Shown: positions 27,125 through 36,076, counted from the stretch's first letter. The stretch: DNA of 64,000 nucleotides from Actinokineospora fastidiosa (GCF_014648415.1 NZ_BMRB01000001.1:248001-312000), one strand, 5' to 3'. Notes: generated by a model not told the origin, from the sequence alone. Program-made: numbers and translations.

Positions 27125-28438
27125 TCAGTTCGCGCCCGGCTTCCTGCCTGCGGGTGACTTCCTGGCCTGCTTCGCCTTGGCAGCGGGGGGCGCGGGGTGC
27201 GGGGTGCCTGCCGGTGCGGGGGCGGGTTTCTCCTCGACACGCGCGTCCTCAGCTGGCTCACCGCGTGCAGGCGTGCTCGCGGCGGGCGCATCCCCTGCAG
27301 ACGCGCTCGCGCCAGCCGCATCCCCTGTAGGCGCGCTCGCGACTGATCCAGCTCCTGCGGGCGTGTTCGCGGCGGGCGCATCCCCTGCGGGCGTGCTCGT
27401 GGCTGATCCAGCTCCTGCGGGCGTGCTCGTGGCTGATCCAGCTCCTGCGGGCGTGTTCGTGGCAGCCGCATCCCCTGCAGGCGCGATCGCGGCTGACCCA
27501 GCTCCTGCGGGCGTGCTCGCGGCGGGCGCATCCCCTGCAGGCAGGCTCGCGGCTGGCGTACCCCCTGCAGCAGCCGACGAGTCCCCCGCAGGTGTGGCCG
27601 CGGCAGGCTCCTCCACCGCCGAGGCGACCGGCTCCACCGTGGTCGGTGACTCCGCCTCCGCCTCCAACGGCTCCAGCAGCTCCGCGCTGCGGTCGAGGAG
27701 GTCTCCGGCGCCGCGGAGGCGTTTGACGAGTTCGCCCCGCAGGCTCGTCAGGCGCTCGACCTCGTTCGTCGCGTGGGTGATGCGGCGTTCGGCCTCGGCG
27801 GTGGCGTCGGCGATGATGCGGCGGGACTCGTCGGCCACGCGGGCGCGTTCGGCCTCCAGCTCGCGGGTCAGGTCGGCGCGCTTGGCGGCCATGTCGTCGT
27901 CGAACTGGCGTTGGATGCGTTTGCGTTCCTGCTCGGCCTGGTCGTCGAGGGCCTGGCGGCGGCGGTCGGCGGTGAGGGTCAGGTCGACGGACTTCTTGCG
28001 GACGTCGTCCATGACCTTCTGGTGGTCCGCGTGCAGCTCCTGGTGCTGGCGGTCCAGCTCGGCGAGCAGGCGGCGGTAGCGGTCGCGCAGTGCGGTGCTG
28101 GCCTCCTCCGCCCCGGCCCACGCCGTCTCGGCCGCGGCCTTCGCGCGGGCGGTGATCTCCGCGGCCTGGGTGCGGGCGACCTGCAGGATCCGCTCGGCGT
28201 CCGGGCCCGCCGTCGCGGCCAGCTGGTCCATGCGGGCGGTCAGGGCGGTGATCTCCCGGCGGGCGATCTCCAGTTCGCCGGAGAGCTCGGCGACGCGGGA
28301 CAGGGCCTCGTCGCGCTCGGCTGCCGAGCGCAGGGCGTCGTCCTCCACGCGGCGCAGGTACTGCTTGACCTGGTTGCGGTCGAAGCCGTGGCGCACCACG
28401 GAGAAGCCCGCCGGATCGCCATCGTGCTGGTTGACCAT
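27125..28438 (-). CDS. DivIVA-like coiled-coil protein with repetitive C-terminal tail
   Basis: A 437-residue protein. The N-terminus (FSVVRHGFDRNQVKQYLRRVEDD) is a DivIVA-type membrane/polarity motif. About 200 residues of heptad-rich, charged coiled coil follow, including DRYRRLLAELDRQHQELHADHQKV and EAERARVADESRRIIADATAEAERRI. The C-terminal tail is Ala/Pro/Gly/Thr-rich and contains ten 10-residue repeats (about residues 291-391), ending in a Lys/Pro-rich basic stretch. It resembles actinobacterial polar-growth coiled-coil proteins such as the Scy/FilP/Wag31 group in architecture, though not in length. Start ATG 28438. It may be the last gene of the acrA1-like group or stand alone; the gap upstream is small. 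Confidence 0.8.
   Translation of the reverse strand: MVNQHDGDPAGFSVVRHGFDRNQVKQYLRRVEDDALRSAAERDEALSRVAELSGELEIARREITALTARMDQLAATAGPDAERILQVARTQAAEITARAKAAAETAWAGAEEASTALRDRYRRLLAELDRQHQELHADHQKVMDDVRKKSVDLTLTADRRRQALDDQAEQERKRIQRQFDDDMAAKRADLTRELEAERARVADESRRIIADATAEAERRITHATNEVERLTSLRGELVKRLRGAGDLLDRSAELLEPLEAEAESPTTVEPVASAVEEPAAATPAGDSSAAAGGTPAASLPAGDAPAASTPAGAGSAAIAPAGDAAATNTPAGAGSATSTPAGAGSATSTPAGDAPAANTPAGAGSVASAPTGDAAGASASAGDAPAASTPARGEPAEDARVEEKPAPAPAGTPHPAPPAAKAKQARKSPAGRKPGAN
27267..27566 (-). repeat. Ten tandem 30-bp repeats encoding a 10-residue motif
   Basis: Ten contiguous 30-base units with no spacers lie in frame within the coiled-coil protein gene. Two flavours alternate irregularly. 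One encodes AGDAPAASTP-like decapeptides (units ending GCATCCCCT on the + strand). The other encodes AGAGSATSTP-like decapeptides (units ending GATCCAGCTCCT). Units five and six (27387-27446) are identical, which points to recent unit duplication. Units near the ends are more diverged. Confidence 0.95.
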
Positions 28439-28449
28439 GCTTTCGCACG

Positions 28450-30423
28450 TTACCAGTGGAAACCCCGGGTCAGCCGCGCCAACGCGCGGGCGGCGGCGGT
28501 CAGGTTCCGTTCCCCCTTGCCGAGCCGCAGCCCGCCGCCCCCGCCCGCGGCAGCCGAGTCGGGGAAGATCCGGTAGCCCTGGTAGGCCACCGCGTCGACC
28601 AGACCGGGCGCGAGCGTGTACGCGGCCTGGATCAGGTACCCCGTCGGCGTGCCGATGTGCTTGGGCCGCTCCACCAACGCGCGCACCACCATGTCCGCGG
28701 CCTGGTCGGGCGACTTGGCCGGGAACGCGTCGTAGATCTTGGTCGGCCGGATCATCGGCGTGCGGACCAGTGGCATGTGGACGGTGGTGAAGGTGACCCC
28801 GGCGCCGTGGGTCTCGGTGGCGACGATCTTGCTGAAGTGGTCGAGCGCGGCCTTCGACGCCACGTACGCGCTGAACCGCGGCGCGATCCCCTGCACCCCG
28901 ATCGACGAGACGTTGACGATGTGCCCGAACCGGCGTTCGGTCATGTGCGGCAGCAGCGCGAGGATGAGCCGGACGGGCGCGAAGTAGTTGATCGCCATCG
29001 CCCGCTCGTAGTCGTGGAACCGGTCGTAGGACAGCCGCACCGACCGGCGGATCGACCGTCCGGCGTTGTTGACCAGCATGTCCACCGCTGGCTGCTCGGC
29101 CAGCATCGCCGCGACCGCCTTGGCGACGGAGTCCTCGTCGGTCAGGTCGCACGGGTACACGTGCGCCTCCCCGCCCGCCGCGGCGATCTCCGCCCGGACC
29201 TCCTCCAGCTCGGCCTCGCGGCGGGCCACCAGCAGCGGGACGCCGCCCGCCGCGGCCACCTTGAGCGCCGTCGCCCGCCCGATGCCCGACGACGCCCCGG
29301 TGATCACGACCCGCCGCCCGGCCAGCGAGTCGCCGGAGACCCGGGCGCGGAACGGGTCGAGGTGCTCTGCCCAGTACCGCCACAGGACGTCGGCGTAGTC
29401 CGCCAGCCGGGGAACCTCGACGTCGGGCAGCAGGGCGCGCGTCCTCGCCGAGTCGAAGCGCGGCGCGAACGTCAGCGTCCGCAGCAGCACCGCGGGGATG
29501 CCCAGCCGGTCGAGACCCGCGTCGACCGCCAGCGACACCCCGGGCACGTTCTCCGCCGCCCGCACGAGCCCCAGCAGCGGCTGCGCCAGCGCGCGCGGCA
29601 CCTCGGCGGCCACCCGGGGCGCGCCCGCGGCGGCGGCGAACGCGTCGTACACCTCGCGCACCGGCTGCGGACGCGGGTTGACCAGGTGGAACGTGCGCCC
29701 GTCCAGCCCGGGCGACGGCACCAGCGCCGCCATGGCCTTGGCGACGTAGTCCACCGGCACGATGTTGGTGTCGCCGATGTCGGGGAACACCAGCGGCAGC
29801 GCGCGCAGCGACTCCAGCCGGGCCAGGGCCGGGAAGAGGTAGTACGGGCCGTCGACCTTGTCCATCTCGCCGGTCTCGGAGTGCCCGACGACGATCGCGG
29901 GCCGGTACACCCGCCACGGCACGTCCTTCTGCGTGCGCACCAGCCGCTCGGACTCGAACTTCGTGCGGTGGTACGCGGTGATCAGGCGCTGACCCGAGTC
30001 GAACATGTCCTCGGTGAAGCGGCCCCGGTAGTCGCCCGCGACGGCGACGGACGACACGTGGTGCAGGCGCCCCGCGCCGATCCCCGCGGCGAGATCGATG
30101 ACGTTGCGGGTGCCGTCCACGTTGGCCGCGATGCTGGTCTCGTCGTCGGCGGTCACGTCGTACAGCGCCGCGAGGTGCACGACGTGGTCCACGCCGCGCA
30201 GCTCGTCGGTGTCGGCGAGGCCGAGGCCGGGCAGCGACACGTCGCCGATCACCGTGGCGACGCGGTCGGCGGCGGGCCAGTCCCGGGCCGCGCGGTCGAG
30301 CCGGTCCCGGGACTGCTCCCGCACGAGCAGCCACACCCGGTCGGTGTCCGGCCGGGCCAGCAGCTCGCGGACGAAGTGCCTGCCGATGAGCCCGGTGGCC
30401 CCGGTGACCAGGTATGTCGCCAT
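28450..30423 (-). CDS. AcrA1-like two-domain reductase (fatty acyl-CoA reductase type)
   Basis: A 657-residue fusion of two NAD(P)-binding SDR domains. The N-terminal extended SDR has TGATGLIG (7-14) and YHRTK as the catalytic Tyr/Lys pair. The C-terminal classical SDR starts near residue 368 with TGASSGIG, then NNAG and YVASK. The same order and length are found in mycobacterial Rv3391 (AcrA1), a fatty acyl-CoA reductase making aldehydes/alcohols for wax or lipid synthesis. That activity is inferred here. ATG 30423 has no clear SD, so translation may be leaderless or coupled to the ATPase gene ending 15 bases upstream. Confidence 0.87.
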   Translation of the reverse strand: MATYLVTGATGLIGRHFVRELLARPDTDRVWLLVREQSRDRLDRAARDWPAADRVATVIGDVSLPGLGLADTDELRGVDHVVHLAALYDVTADDETSIAANVDGTRNVIDLAAGIGAGRLHHVSSVAVAGDYRGRFTEDMFDSGQRLITAYHRTKFESERLVRTQKDVPWRVYRPAIVVGHSETGEMDKVDGPYYLFPALARLESLRALPLVFPDIGDTNIVPVDYVAKAMAALVPSPGLDGRTFHLVNPRPQPVREVYDAFAAAAGAPRVAAEVPRALAQPLLGLVRAAENVPGVSLAVDAGLDRLGIPAVLLRTLTFAPRFDSARTRALLPDVEVPRLADYADVLWRYWAEHLDPFRARVSGDSLAGRRVVITGASSGIGRATALKVAAAGGVPLLVARREAELEEVRAEIAAAGGEAHVYPCDLTDEDSVAKAVAAMLAEQPAVDMLVNNAGRSIRRSVRLSYDRFHDYERAMAINYFAPVRLILALLPHMTERRFGHIVNVSSIGVQGIAPRFSAYVASKAALDHFSKIVATETHGAGVTFTTVHMPLVRTPMIRPTKIYDAFPAKSPDQAADMVVRALVERPKHIGTPTGYLIQAAYTLAPGLVDAVAYQGYRIFPDSAAAGGGGGLRLGKGERNLTAAARALARLTRGFHW

Positions 30424-30438
30424 GGGACAGAGCATGGC

Positions 30439-31395
30439 CTACCCGATCAGAACCGGTCCAGGGACGTAGTCCGGGTCGACCTGCTCGGCGAGGTCGCGGC
30501 CCGCCCGGTCGCTGGCCCACGCTGCCGCGTTGCGCAGGTGGAACTCCACGGCCTGGCGCTGGTAGCGCGGCCAGTCCTTGTCCACACCGTCCACGAGGGA
30601 CCGCATCGCGCGCAGCGCGTCGCGGTTGCGCGGCTCGAGGTCGTCGATCGGGCGGACCTCGCCGCGTTCGGTCGCGCGCACGTGGGCGGAGCGGCCGACC
30701 CAGGTGAGCAGGTCGTCGCCGACGCGCTCGCGCAGGAAGGCCAGGTCCTCGTCGTCGCTGATCTTGTTGCCGACCACCGCGACCCGCACGCCGAAGTCGC
30801 GGGCGTAGTCGAGGTACTGCCGGTAGACGCCGACGCTGCGCACGGTCGGCTCGCACACCAGGAAGGTGACGTCGAACCGGGTGAACAGGCCCGACGCGAA
30901 GGAGTCCGCGCCCGCGGTCATGTCGACCACGCAGTACTCCCCCGGCCCGTCGACCATGTGGTTGAGCAGCAGCTCGACCGCGCCGACCTTGGAGTGGTAG
31001 CAGGCCACGCCCAGGTCGGACTCGGCGAACGGGCCGGTCACCGCGAGCCGGACGCCCTCGACGACGCGCACGCACGCGTCGTAGACCGGGTTGTCCTCAT
31101 CGACGCGGACCAGCCGCGACCCGCGACCCGGCGGGGTGGTCTTGACCATGTCGGCCGCGGACAGCACGCGCGGGTTGTCGCCGCGCAGGTAGTCCTTTAT
31201 CAGCGCCAGGTGGGCGCCCAGGGTCGGGAGCGGCAGGCCGTCCGGGGCGCCGAGCGCGGCGGCCAGGTGCTGGTTGATGTCGGCGTCCAGCGCCAGCAGG
31301 GCGGGGGCGGGGGACTCGGCGGCCAGGTGGCGCAGGAACAGCGAGGCGAGGGTGGTCTTCCCGCTGCCCCCCTTGCCGACGAACGCGATCTTCAC
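30439..31395 (-). CDS. CooC/ArsA-like P-loop ATPase
   Basis: A 318-residue deviant-Walker-A ATPase of the SIMIBI class. The P-loop is FVGKGGSGKTTLAS at the N-terminus, with the second Lys of the KGGxGKT signature, and LDADINQHL is the switch region. VVDMTAGADSF (Walker B) and VGNKISDDEDL follow. It resembles CooC-type metal-insertion or MinD/ArsA-like proteins in sequence around the P-loop. No CO dehydrogenase or arsenical genes are nearby, so the client is unknown. The start is taken at GTG 31395; TTG 31404 is an alternative. It precedes the AcrA1-like gene by 15 bases and they are probably cotranscribed. Confidence 0.82.
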   Translation of the reverse strand: MKIAFVGKGGSGKTTLASLFLRHLAAESPAPALLALDADINQHLAAALGAPDGLPLPTLGAHLALIKDYLRGDNPRVLSAADMVKTTPPGRGSRLVRVDEDNPVYDACVRVVEGVRLAVTGPFAESDLGVACYHSKVGAVELLLNHMVDGPGEYCVVDMTAGADSFASGLFTRFDVTFLVCEPTVRSVGVYRQYLDYARDFGVRVAVVGNKISDDEDLAFLRERVGDDLLTWVGRSAHVRATERGEVRPIDDLEPRNRDALRAMRSLVDGVDKDWPRYQRQAVEFHLRNAAAWASDRAGRDLAEQVDPDYVPGPVLIG

Positions 31396-31476
31396 TACGG
31401 GCAACTCTCGTGCGGGGACGGATGACCCCCGTAGTGATAGCGGTTTTCATTATCTCCGGCAAGCCCCACGATCGGG

Positions 31477-32610
31477 TTACGGCAGCGGCACCTGCGCGTG
31501 CGGCATCGCGCGGAAGGCCTCCAGCACCGCCGGGTCCTGCAGCGCCATCCAGTCGATGACCTCCGAGTATGTCGCGCAGACCGTCTCCGGGCGAGCGCAG
31601 ACGCCCGCCATGAAGCGCTCGGTCGCCCGGGTGAAGCCGCCGCCGGACCACTCGTTGAAGTGGTTGCCGACGACCAGCGGCGCGCGGTTGCCGTCGAACG
31701 CGGCCGCGTAGGCGGCCTCATAGGTCTCCAGCGTCACCTCGGCGAACTCCTCGGCGCGCTGCGGCTCGTTGCGCGCTTTGTTCTGCACGTACCAGAGGTT
31801 GTAGTCCATCATGATCGTCTTCTTGTGGCCGACGCCCGGCACGCGCACGCTCGGCATGGGGAACTGCCAGATCCCGTGCTCGCGGTACGGCCAGGCGATG
31901 CCGTCGGAGACCGCGCTGGTGTCGTAGCTCATGCCGCGCTCGGCCAGCACCGGGCCGAGGATCGAGCGGTCGCCCTCCAGGCACGGCGTCCGTCCACCTT
32001 GGATCGACGCGGGGTCCACCTTGAGCCCGTCGGCGCGGGCCTGCTCGACGAAGGCGAAGAACTGGTCCAGTTCGGAGTTCCACTGCGCGGTGTTCCACTC
32101 GCCGACGCCCAGCGCGGAGCCCTGGCAGAAGTGTCCGTTGTAGTGGGTGCCGATCTCGTGGCCGCGCTCGACCGCGGTGTTCAGGTCGGCGATGAGCGTG
32201 GCGACGTCGGCCTCCGAGCCGCCGAAGCCGATGGACGCCCGCCCCGGCCGGTGGCCCGGCCCGGTGTACTCGCCGCGCCGGGAGTCGGGCAGCAGGTAGA
32301 TGCCGGACAGGAAGCCGGAGAACCGCCCGCCGGACTCCTCGGCGATGGCCATGAACCGCTGCCAGTGCTCGTGCGACCCGCCGCCGTCGAAGGAGAACAG
32401 CACGAACTGCGGCGGCCTCTCCCCCGGCTCCAGCCTGCGCATCCACGGCGCCGGGACCGATTCCGGCTCGTCGGCGGCCTGCGGCACCGGCGGCCCGGCC
32501 ACCGGCGTGCCCGCGACCTCCGGTCGGACGGTCCCCAGCACCAGCAGGACGACGAAGGTCAGGATCAGCGCGATCCCGAACCCGATCTTGTCCCAACGCC
32601 TGCGGCTCAT
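31477..32610 (-). CDS. Membrane-anchored polysaccharide-deacetylase-like protein
   Basis: A 377-residue protein. A basic N-terminus and one membrane helix (IGFGIALILTFVVLLVLGTV) precede a Pro-rich linker. An exported domain starts QFVLFSFDGGGSHEHW. The FSFDGG strand, later HEIGTHYNGHF and the C-terminal GNHFNEW resemble a NodB-like deacetylase barrel, where Asp and two His bind zinc. An extended insertion separates the motifs. Sugar deacetylation in the envelope is a guess. ATG 32610 sits behind GGAAGGGG. It is upstream of the ATPase gene with an 81-base gap and downstream of the sortase gene on the same strand. Confidence 0.72.
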   Translation of the reverse strand: MSRRRWDKIGFGIALILTFVVLLVLGTVRPEVAGTPVAGPPVPQAADEPESVPAPWMRRLEPGERPPQFVLFSFDGGGSHEHWQRFMAIAEESGGRFSGFLSGIYLLPDSRRGEYTGPGHRPGRASIGFGGSEADVATLIADLNTAVERGHEIGTHYNGHFCQGSALGVGEWNTAQWNSELDQFFAFVEQARADGLKVDPASIQGGRTPCLEGDRSILGPVLAERGMSYDTSAVSDGIAWPYREHGIWQFPMPSVRVPGVGHKKTIMMDYNLWYVQNKARNEPQRAEEFAEVTLETYEAAYAAAFDGNRAPLVVGNHFNEWSGGGFTRATERFMAGVCARPETVCATYSEVIDWMALQDPAVLEAFRAMPHAQVPLP

Positions 32611-32776
32611 GGGCGCCCCTTCCGATCCGTCCTCCCCGACTTGCCTGTGAAGACGTGTGCGATCCGCGTCAGTTGCCCCCCACGGTAAAACGAGAGGAAC
32701 GCTCATGCGGTGATCGCCACTCGTCCGGAATCACCGGATCGAGCGATAGCGCGAAGCGGCGGACCGCGCGGGCCGG

Positions 32777-33469
32777 TCAGGCGGGCACGGCGACGACGAT
32801 GCGGTTGGACTCGTAGCCGTCCGCGCCGCCGACCCAGCGCCCGCCGCAGGTCACCAGCACCAGCCGGTGCGGGCCGGTCTGGCCGAACAGCTCCTCGGCG
32901 CGGGCCGGGAGATCGTCCTTGGGCAGCGTCACGACCTCGCTGACCCGGTACTCCCAGACCCGCCCGTCCAGGGCGACCACGGAGACCGGATCACCCGCGC
33001 GGGCGTCCCACAGTTCGGCGAACGGGCCGGTGCGGCCCTGCCAGTTGACGTGCCCGGCCAGGACGGTCGCGCCCTCGGCCGCGGCCAGGTCCGCGCCCCA
33101 CCAGGTGGCCTCGCGCAGGTTCTCCGGCACGGGCAGCGTGGCGTCCGGGCCGAGCTCGGCGCGCACGAGCCGGGCCTCGCCGCCGCCGCGCAGCCGGACC
33201 GTCCCCGGCGACTGCGCGCGCGGCTGCGGCTTCGGCTGGGCGGTCGGCGGCGCGGCGGGCGGCGACGGGGTGCTGGTCGGGGCCGCGCTCGTCGACGGGT
33301 CGGGCGGCGGCACGGGCAGCGCCGCGCCGATGACGCCCGCGGCGGGCGCGGGCGGGGCCGGGGCGGCCACTGCGGCCCCGGGCGTCGTCACGTCGCCGCC
33401 GACGAGCACGGCGACCAGCGCGAGCGCGGCGATCCCCGCCGCGCCCGCGACCAGCGGACGGCCGACCAC
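32777..33469 (-). CDS. Class F sortase
   Basis: A 230-residue class F sortase. The N-terminal membrane anchor (AAGIAALALVAVLVGG) and a Pro/Ala/Ser/Thr-rich linker (about 35-90) precede the catalytic barrel. The barrel has the conserved His in LAGHVNW, Cys in LVLVTCGG and Arg in YESNRIVVAV. Class F enzymes are typical of actinobacteria and most have no proven substrate. GTG 33469 lies five bases after the stop of the putative surface-protein gene, so the two form a likely enzyme-substrate operon. Confidence 0.9.
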   Translation of the reverse strand: MVGRPLVAGAAGIAALALVAVLVGGDVTTPGAAVAAPAPPAPAAGVIGAALPVPPPDPSTSAAPTSTPSPPAAPPTAQPKPQPRAQSPGTVRLRGGGEARLVRAELGPDATLPVPENLREATWWGADLAAAEGATVLAGHVNWQGRTGPFAELWDARAGDPVSVVALDGRVWEYRVSEVVTLPKDDLPARAEELFGQTGPHRLVLVTCGGRWVGGADGYESNRIVVAVPA

Positions 33470-33474
33470 GGCGG

Positions 33475-34935
33475 TCAGTAGCCCCAGTCCTCGCGCATGG
33501 CCCGGCCGACGACCTCGCGCCTGCGCCGCGACTGGGCCAGCAGCAGCCCGACGGCGGCGACCACGATGGCGGCCAGCGCGCCGATGCCGACCAGCAGCCC
33601 GGTCGACGGGCCGTCCCCGCCCGCGGACATCGCGGCCGCCGCGGGCTCGTCACCGGCCGGGATCGTGCGCGGCACCGTCGGCTTGTCGGGGACGTTCTCC
33701 AGCTTCAACGCCAGCGTGTCCCCCGGCTCCACGGTCCCGCAGACGCTCGGCGGGGCGTTCGGGTCGAAGGCGTCGTCGTAGCCCGGGGGCGCGGCGACCT
33801 CGACCAGGCAGATCTCCTGCGGGGTGCGCAGGTTCGCCAGCTTCGCGGTGCCGTCGTCGCCGGTGACCACGACGACCGGCGCGCCGTCCGCGCCGACCAG
33901 CGGCTTGCCGTCCTGGCCGACGGCGGGGGACTCCTTGTCCGCGCCGGTGACCCGCAGCGAGACGTCGGCGACGGCCTTGCCGGTCGTGGCGTCGACCTTG
34001 GCCACGGCCACCGAGCCGGGCGCGGTCACGGCCTTCACCGCCTTGGCCGCGGTCAGCTCCTTCTCCCCGCCCGTGCTCACCACGCGCTGGGTGTCGACCT
34101 GGACCGCCTTGCGCACGACCGGCCGGTCGGCCGGGCTGAGCAGCGAGATCGCGACCTTCGGGTCGGGCCCGGTCGGGGTGACCTTGACCGTGGCGGGCGT
34201 GCCGTCCGCTCCGGTCGAGACGGTCAGGGTGCTCTTCCCGCCCACGGTGGCGTCGGTCAGGGTCAGCGTGATGTCGACATCGGCCACCCCCGCGTCGCGG
34301 GCGTTGCGGACGTCGATCGTCCACTCGTCCGGCGTGCCGATCACCTGCCCGTCGGTCGGAGCGGTGATCGTGGCCTTCCACGGGCCGCGGTTCGCGGTGG
34401 CGTCGGCCTTGAGCCGGTTCACCGCCGCCCGCGCGCCCTGGGGCAGCTTGGCCAGGTGGAAGGGGGCGTCGTAGGCGATCGTGCGGTAGTCGTTGGACGG
34501 GTCGAGCTGCCGGGGGTTCTGCGGACCCGCGGTCCACCAGTGCAGCAGGTGGGCCAGCGCGGCGGCCTCGTCGGCGTTCGTGGTCTTGGTGTAGCGCAGC
34601 AGCAGGTAGGAGATGTCCGCGGCGACGTCGGCGGGCAGCGCGGTGCCCCACTTGGTCTTCAGCGGCTCGCCTGGTTTGTACTGCTCGTTGGTGTCCGGGG
34701 CCTTGTGGGCGTATTGCACGCACCACACCTGCTTGCCGTCGACCATGTAGGAGCCGAGCCAGTCGTAGGAGTCCGGGTTGCCCCGGTACGGCTGGGCGGG
34801 GGTGGTCCGGTGGCCGAGCCCCTCGTCGACGGCGGCGGCGGCCGTGGGGGCGGTGGCGACCGTGGTCAGGCAGGCGACGACGGCGGCGCTGGTCAGGCCC
34901 GCGGCCATCCGGGCGGCGAGCGGGGTTCGGGCCAT
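33475..34935 (-). CDS. Thioester-domain/SpaA-like cell-surface protein
   Basis: A 486-residue exported protein. It has an Ala-rich signal peptide (about 1-36). An N-terminal domain has GSYMVDGKQVWCVQYAHKAP and AAALAHLLHWWTAG, laid out like a thioester domain (Cys early, Gln-x-A-x-W later). The expected Gln position reads His, so an internal thioester may not form. Ig-like regions follow, then a SpaA/prealbumin-like module (GSVAVAKVDATTGKAVADVSLRVTG-type strands). A membrane helix (LLVGIGALAAIVVAAVGLLL) and a basic tail end it. No LPXTG is visible near the helix. It lies five bases upstream of the sortase gene. Confidence 0.75.
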   Translation of the reverse strand: MARTPLAARMAAGLTSAAVVACLTTVATAPTAAAAVDEGLGHRTTPAQPYRGNPDSYDWLGSYMVDGKQVWCVQYAHKAPDTNEQYKPGEPLKTKWGTALPADVAADISYLLLRYTKTTNADEAAALAHLLHWWTAGPQNPRQLDPSNDYRTIAYDAPFHLAKLPQGARAAVNRLKADATANRGPWKATITAPTDGQVIGTPDEWTIDVRNARDAGVADVDITLTLTDATVGGKSTLTVSTGADGTPATVKVTPTGPDPKVAISLLSPADRPVVRKAVQVDTQRVVSTGGEKELTAAKAVKAVTAPGSVAVAKVDATTGKAVADVSLRVTGADKESPAVGQDGKPLVGADGAPVVVVTGDDGTAKLANLRTPQEICLVEVAAPPGYDDAFDPNAPPSVCGTVEPGDTLALKLENVPDKPTVPRTIPAGDEPAAAAMSAGGDGPSTGLLVGIGALAAIVVAAVGLLLAQSRRRREVVGRAMREDWGY

Positions 34936-35097
34936 GGCGGGAGCGGCTCCTAATCACCGTGGGGATACGCCGTGTGCGAGCCTGGTTTCTGAACGTGATC
35001 AGCGCAATCCGCCAGCCGGGGCGACTTTGCGCACGGCCGAGTGGGCGCGGCTAGGCTGCGGGCGGGGTAATCCCGACGACAGGAACCGCCGCCAAGT

Positions 35098-35117
35098 GGG
35101 TAAAGTGGCTTTTACCC
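35098..35117. promoter_or_regulatory. Inverted repeat upstream of the BI-1 gene
   Basis: GGGTAAA (35098-35104) and TTTACCC (35111-35117) are perfect 7-bp arms separated by six bases, about 70 bases before the GTG of the BI-1 gene. It may be an operator or a small leader hairpin; no T-run follows. Confidence 0.4.
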
Positions 35118-35187
35118 AGCGGGAACCAACGGGCTTGCCCGAGCGTTGAATCCCGTGAAGGCGCCATTAAAGGCCCAGGAGGATCAG

Positions 35188-35997
35188 GTGCGTTCTACCA
35201 GCAACCCCGCGTTCCGCAACCTGCCGGTGGGCGGGGGCTACGCGGGTTTCCAGCCCCAGGCCCAGGGCTACCAGCAGCCCGGCCAGCCGGGCTACGGCGG
35301 CTACCCGGCGCCGCCCACCACCGGCGACCGTCCGATGACCGTGGACGACGTCGTCACGAAGACGGCGGCGACCCTGGGCACGGCCCTGGTCACCGGCGTC
35401 ATCACCGCGATCGCGGTGCTCGGCGGGGCCATCCAGCCGTGGCCGCCGATGATCGGCGGTCTGATCGTCGGCCTCGTGCTGTCGCTCGTCATCATCTTCA
35501 AGAAGACCCCGAACCCCGCCCTGGTGCTGGCCTACTCGGCCGCGGAGGGCGTGTTCCTCGGTGCGATCACCGGCGTGTTCGAGGCGTTCGTCCCGGGCAT
35601 CGCCCTGCAGGCGATCCTCGGCACCGCGCTGGTGTTCATCACCATGCTCGTGGTCTACCGCACGGGCGCGGTCAAGGTCACCCCGCGCCTGACCAAGTGG
35701 ATCATCGGCGCCACCATCGGCGCCGCCGGTCTGATGCTGATCAACCTGCTGCTGTCGTTCGTCGGCGTCGACCTCGGCATCCGCGACGCGGGCCCGCTCG
35801 GCATCGGCATCAGCCTGCTGTTCATCGGCATCGCGGCGTTCAACTTCCTGCTCGACTTCGACATGGCCGACACGATGATCCGGTCGGGCACCCCGTCGAA
35901 GTGGGCCTGGTACGTCGCTTTCGGCCTGATGACCACGCTGGTCTGGCTGTACCTGGAGATCCTGCGACTGCTCTACATGCTGCAGAGCAGCGACTGA
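35188..35997 (+). CDS. Bax inhibitor-1/YccA family membrane protein
   Basis: A 269-residue BI-1-like (TMBIM) protein. A cytoplasmic Gln/Gly/Pro-rich N-terminus (about 1-45: GFQPQAQGYQQPGQPGYGGYP) precedes seven membrane segments. The family acidic residues in the last helices (FLLDFDMADTMIRSGTP, WLYLEILRLLYML) are present; in homologues they form a pH-sensitive ion path. Physiological role in actinobacteria is unknown. GTG 35188 has AGGAGG five bases upstream. The frame is open to 35146, but no ribosome site is present there. A 16-bp terminator hairpin follows. Confidence 0.9.
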   Translation: MRSTSNPAFRNLPVGGGYAGFQPQAQGYQQPGQPGYGGYPAPPTTGDRPMTVDDVVTKTAATLGTALVTGVITAIAVLGGAIQPWPPMIGGLIVGLVLSLVIIFKKTPNPALVLAYSAAEGVFLGAITGVFEAFVPGIALQAILGTALVFITMLVVYRTGAVKVTPRLTKWIIGATIGAAGLMLINLLLSFVGVDLGIRDAGPLGIGISLLFIGIAAFNFLLDFDMADTMIRSGTPSKWAWYVAFGLMTTLVWLYLEILRLLYMLQSSD

Positions 35998-36013
35998 TCA
36001 TCCCGCACCACCC

Positions 36014-36049
36014 GAGGACGCCCGCCCCCGCCCGGGGGCGGGCGTCCTC
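36014..36049 (+). terminator. Terminator hairpin after the BI-1 gene
   Basis: A perfect 16-bp stem, 36014-36029 (GAGGACGCCCGCCCCC) with 36034-36049, has a four-base loop and is followed by GTCTTCC. It lies 17 bases after the stop and only 27 bases before metB. Confidence 0.85.
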
Positions 36050-36076
36050 GTCTTCCGCGGCCGTACGCTAGGCCGT

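Noticed and set aside
27267-27566. Regular 30-bp repeats as a CRISPR array
   Set aside because: The units are contiguous with no spacers, lie in frame inside a long gene, and encode a decapeptide repeat. No cas genes are present.
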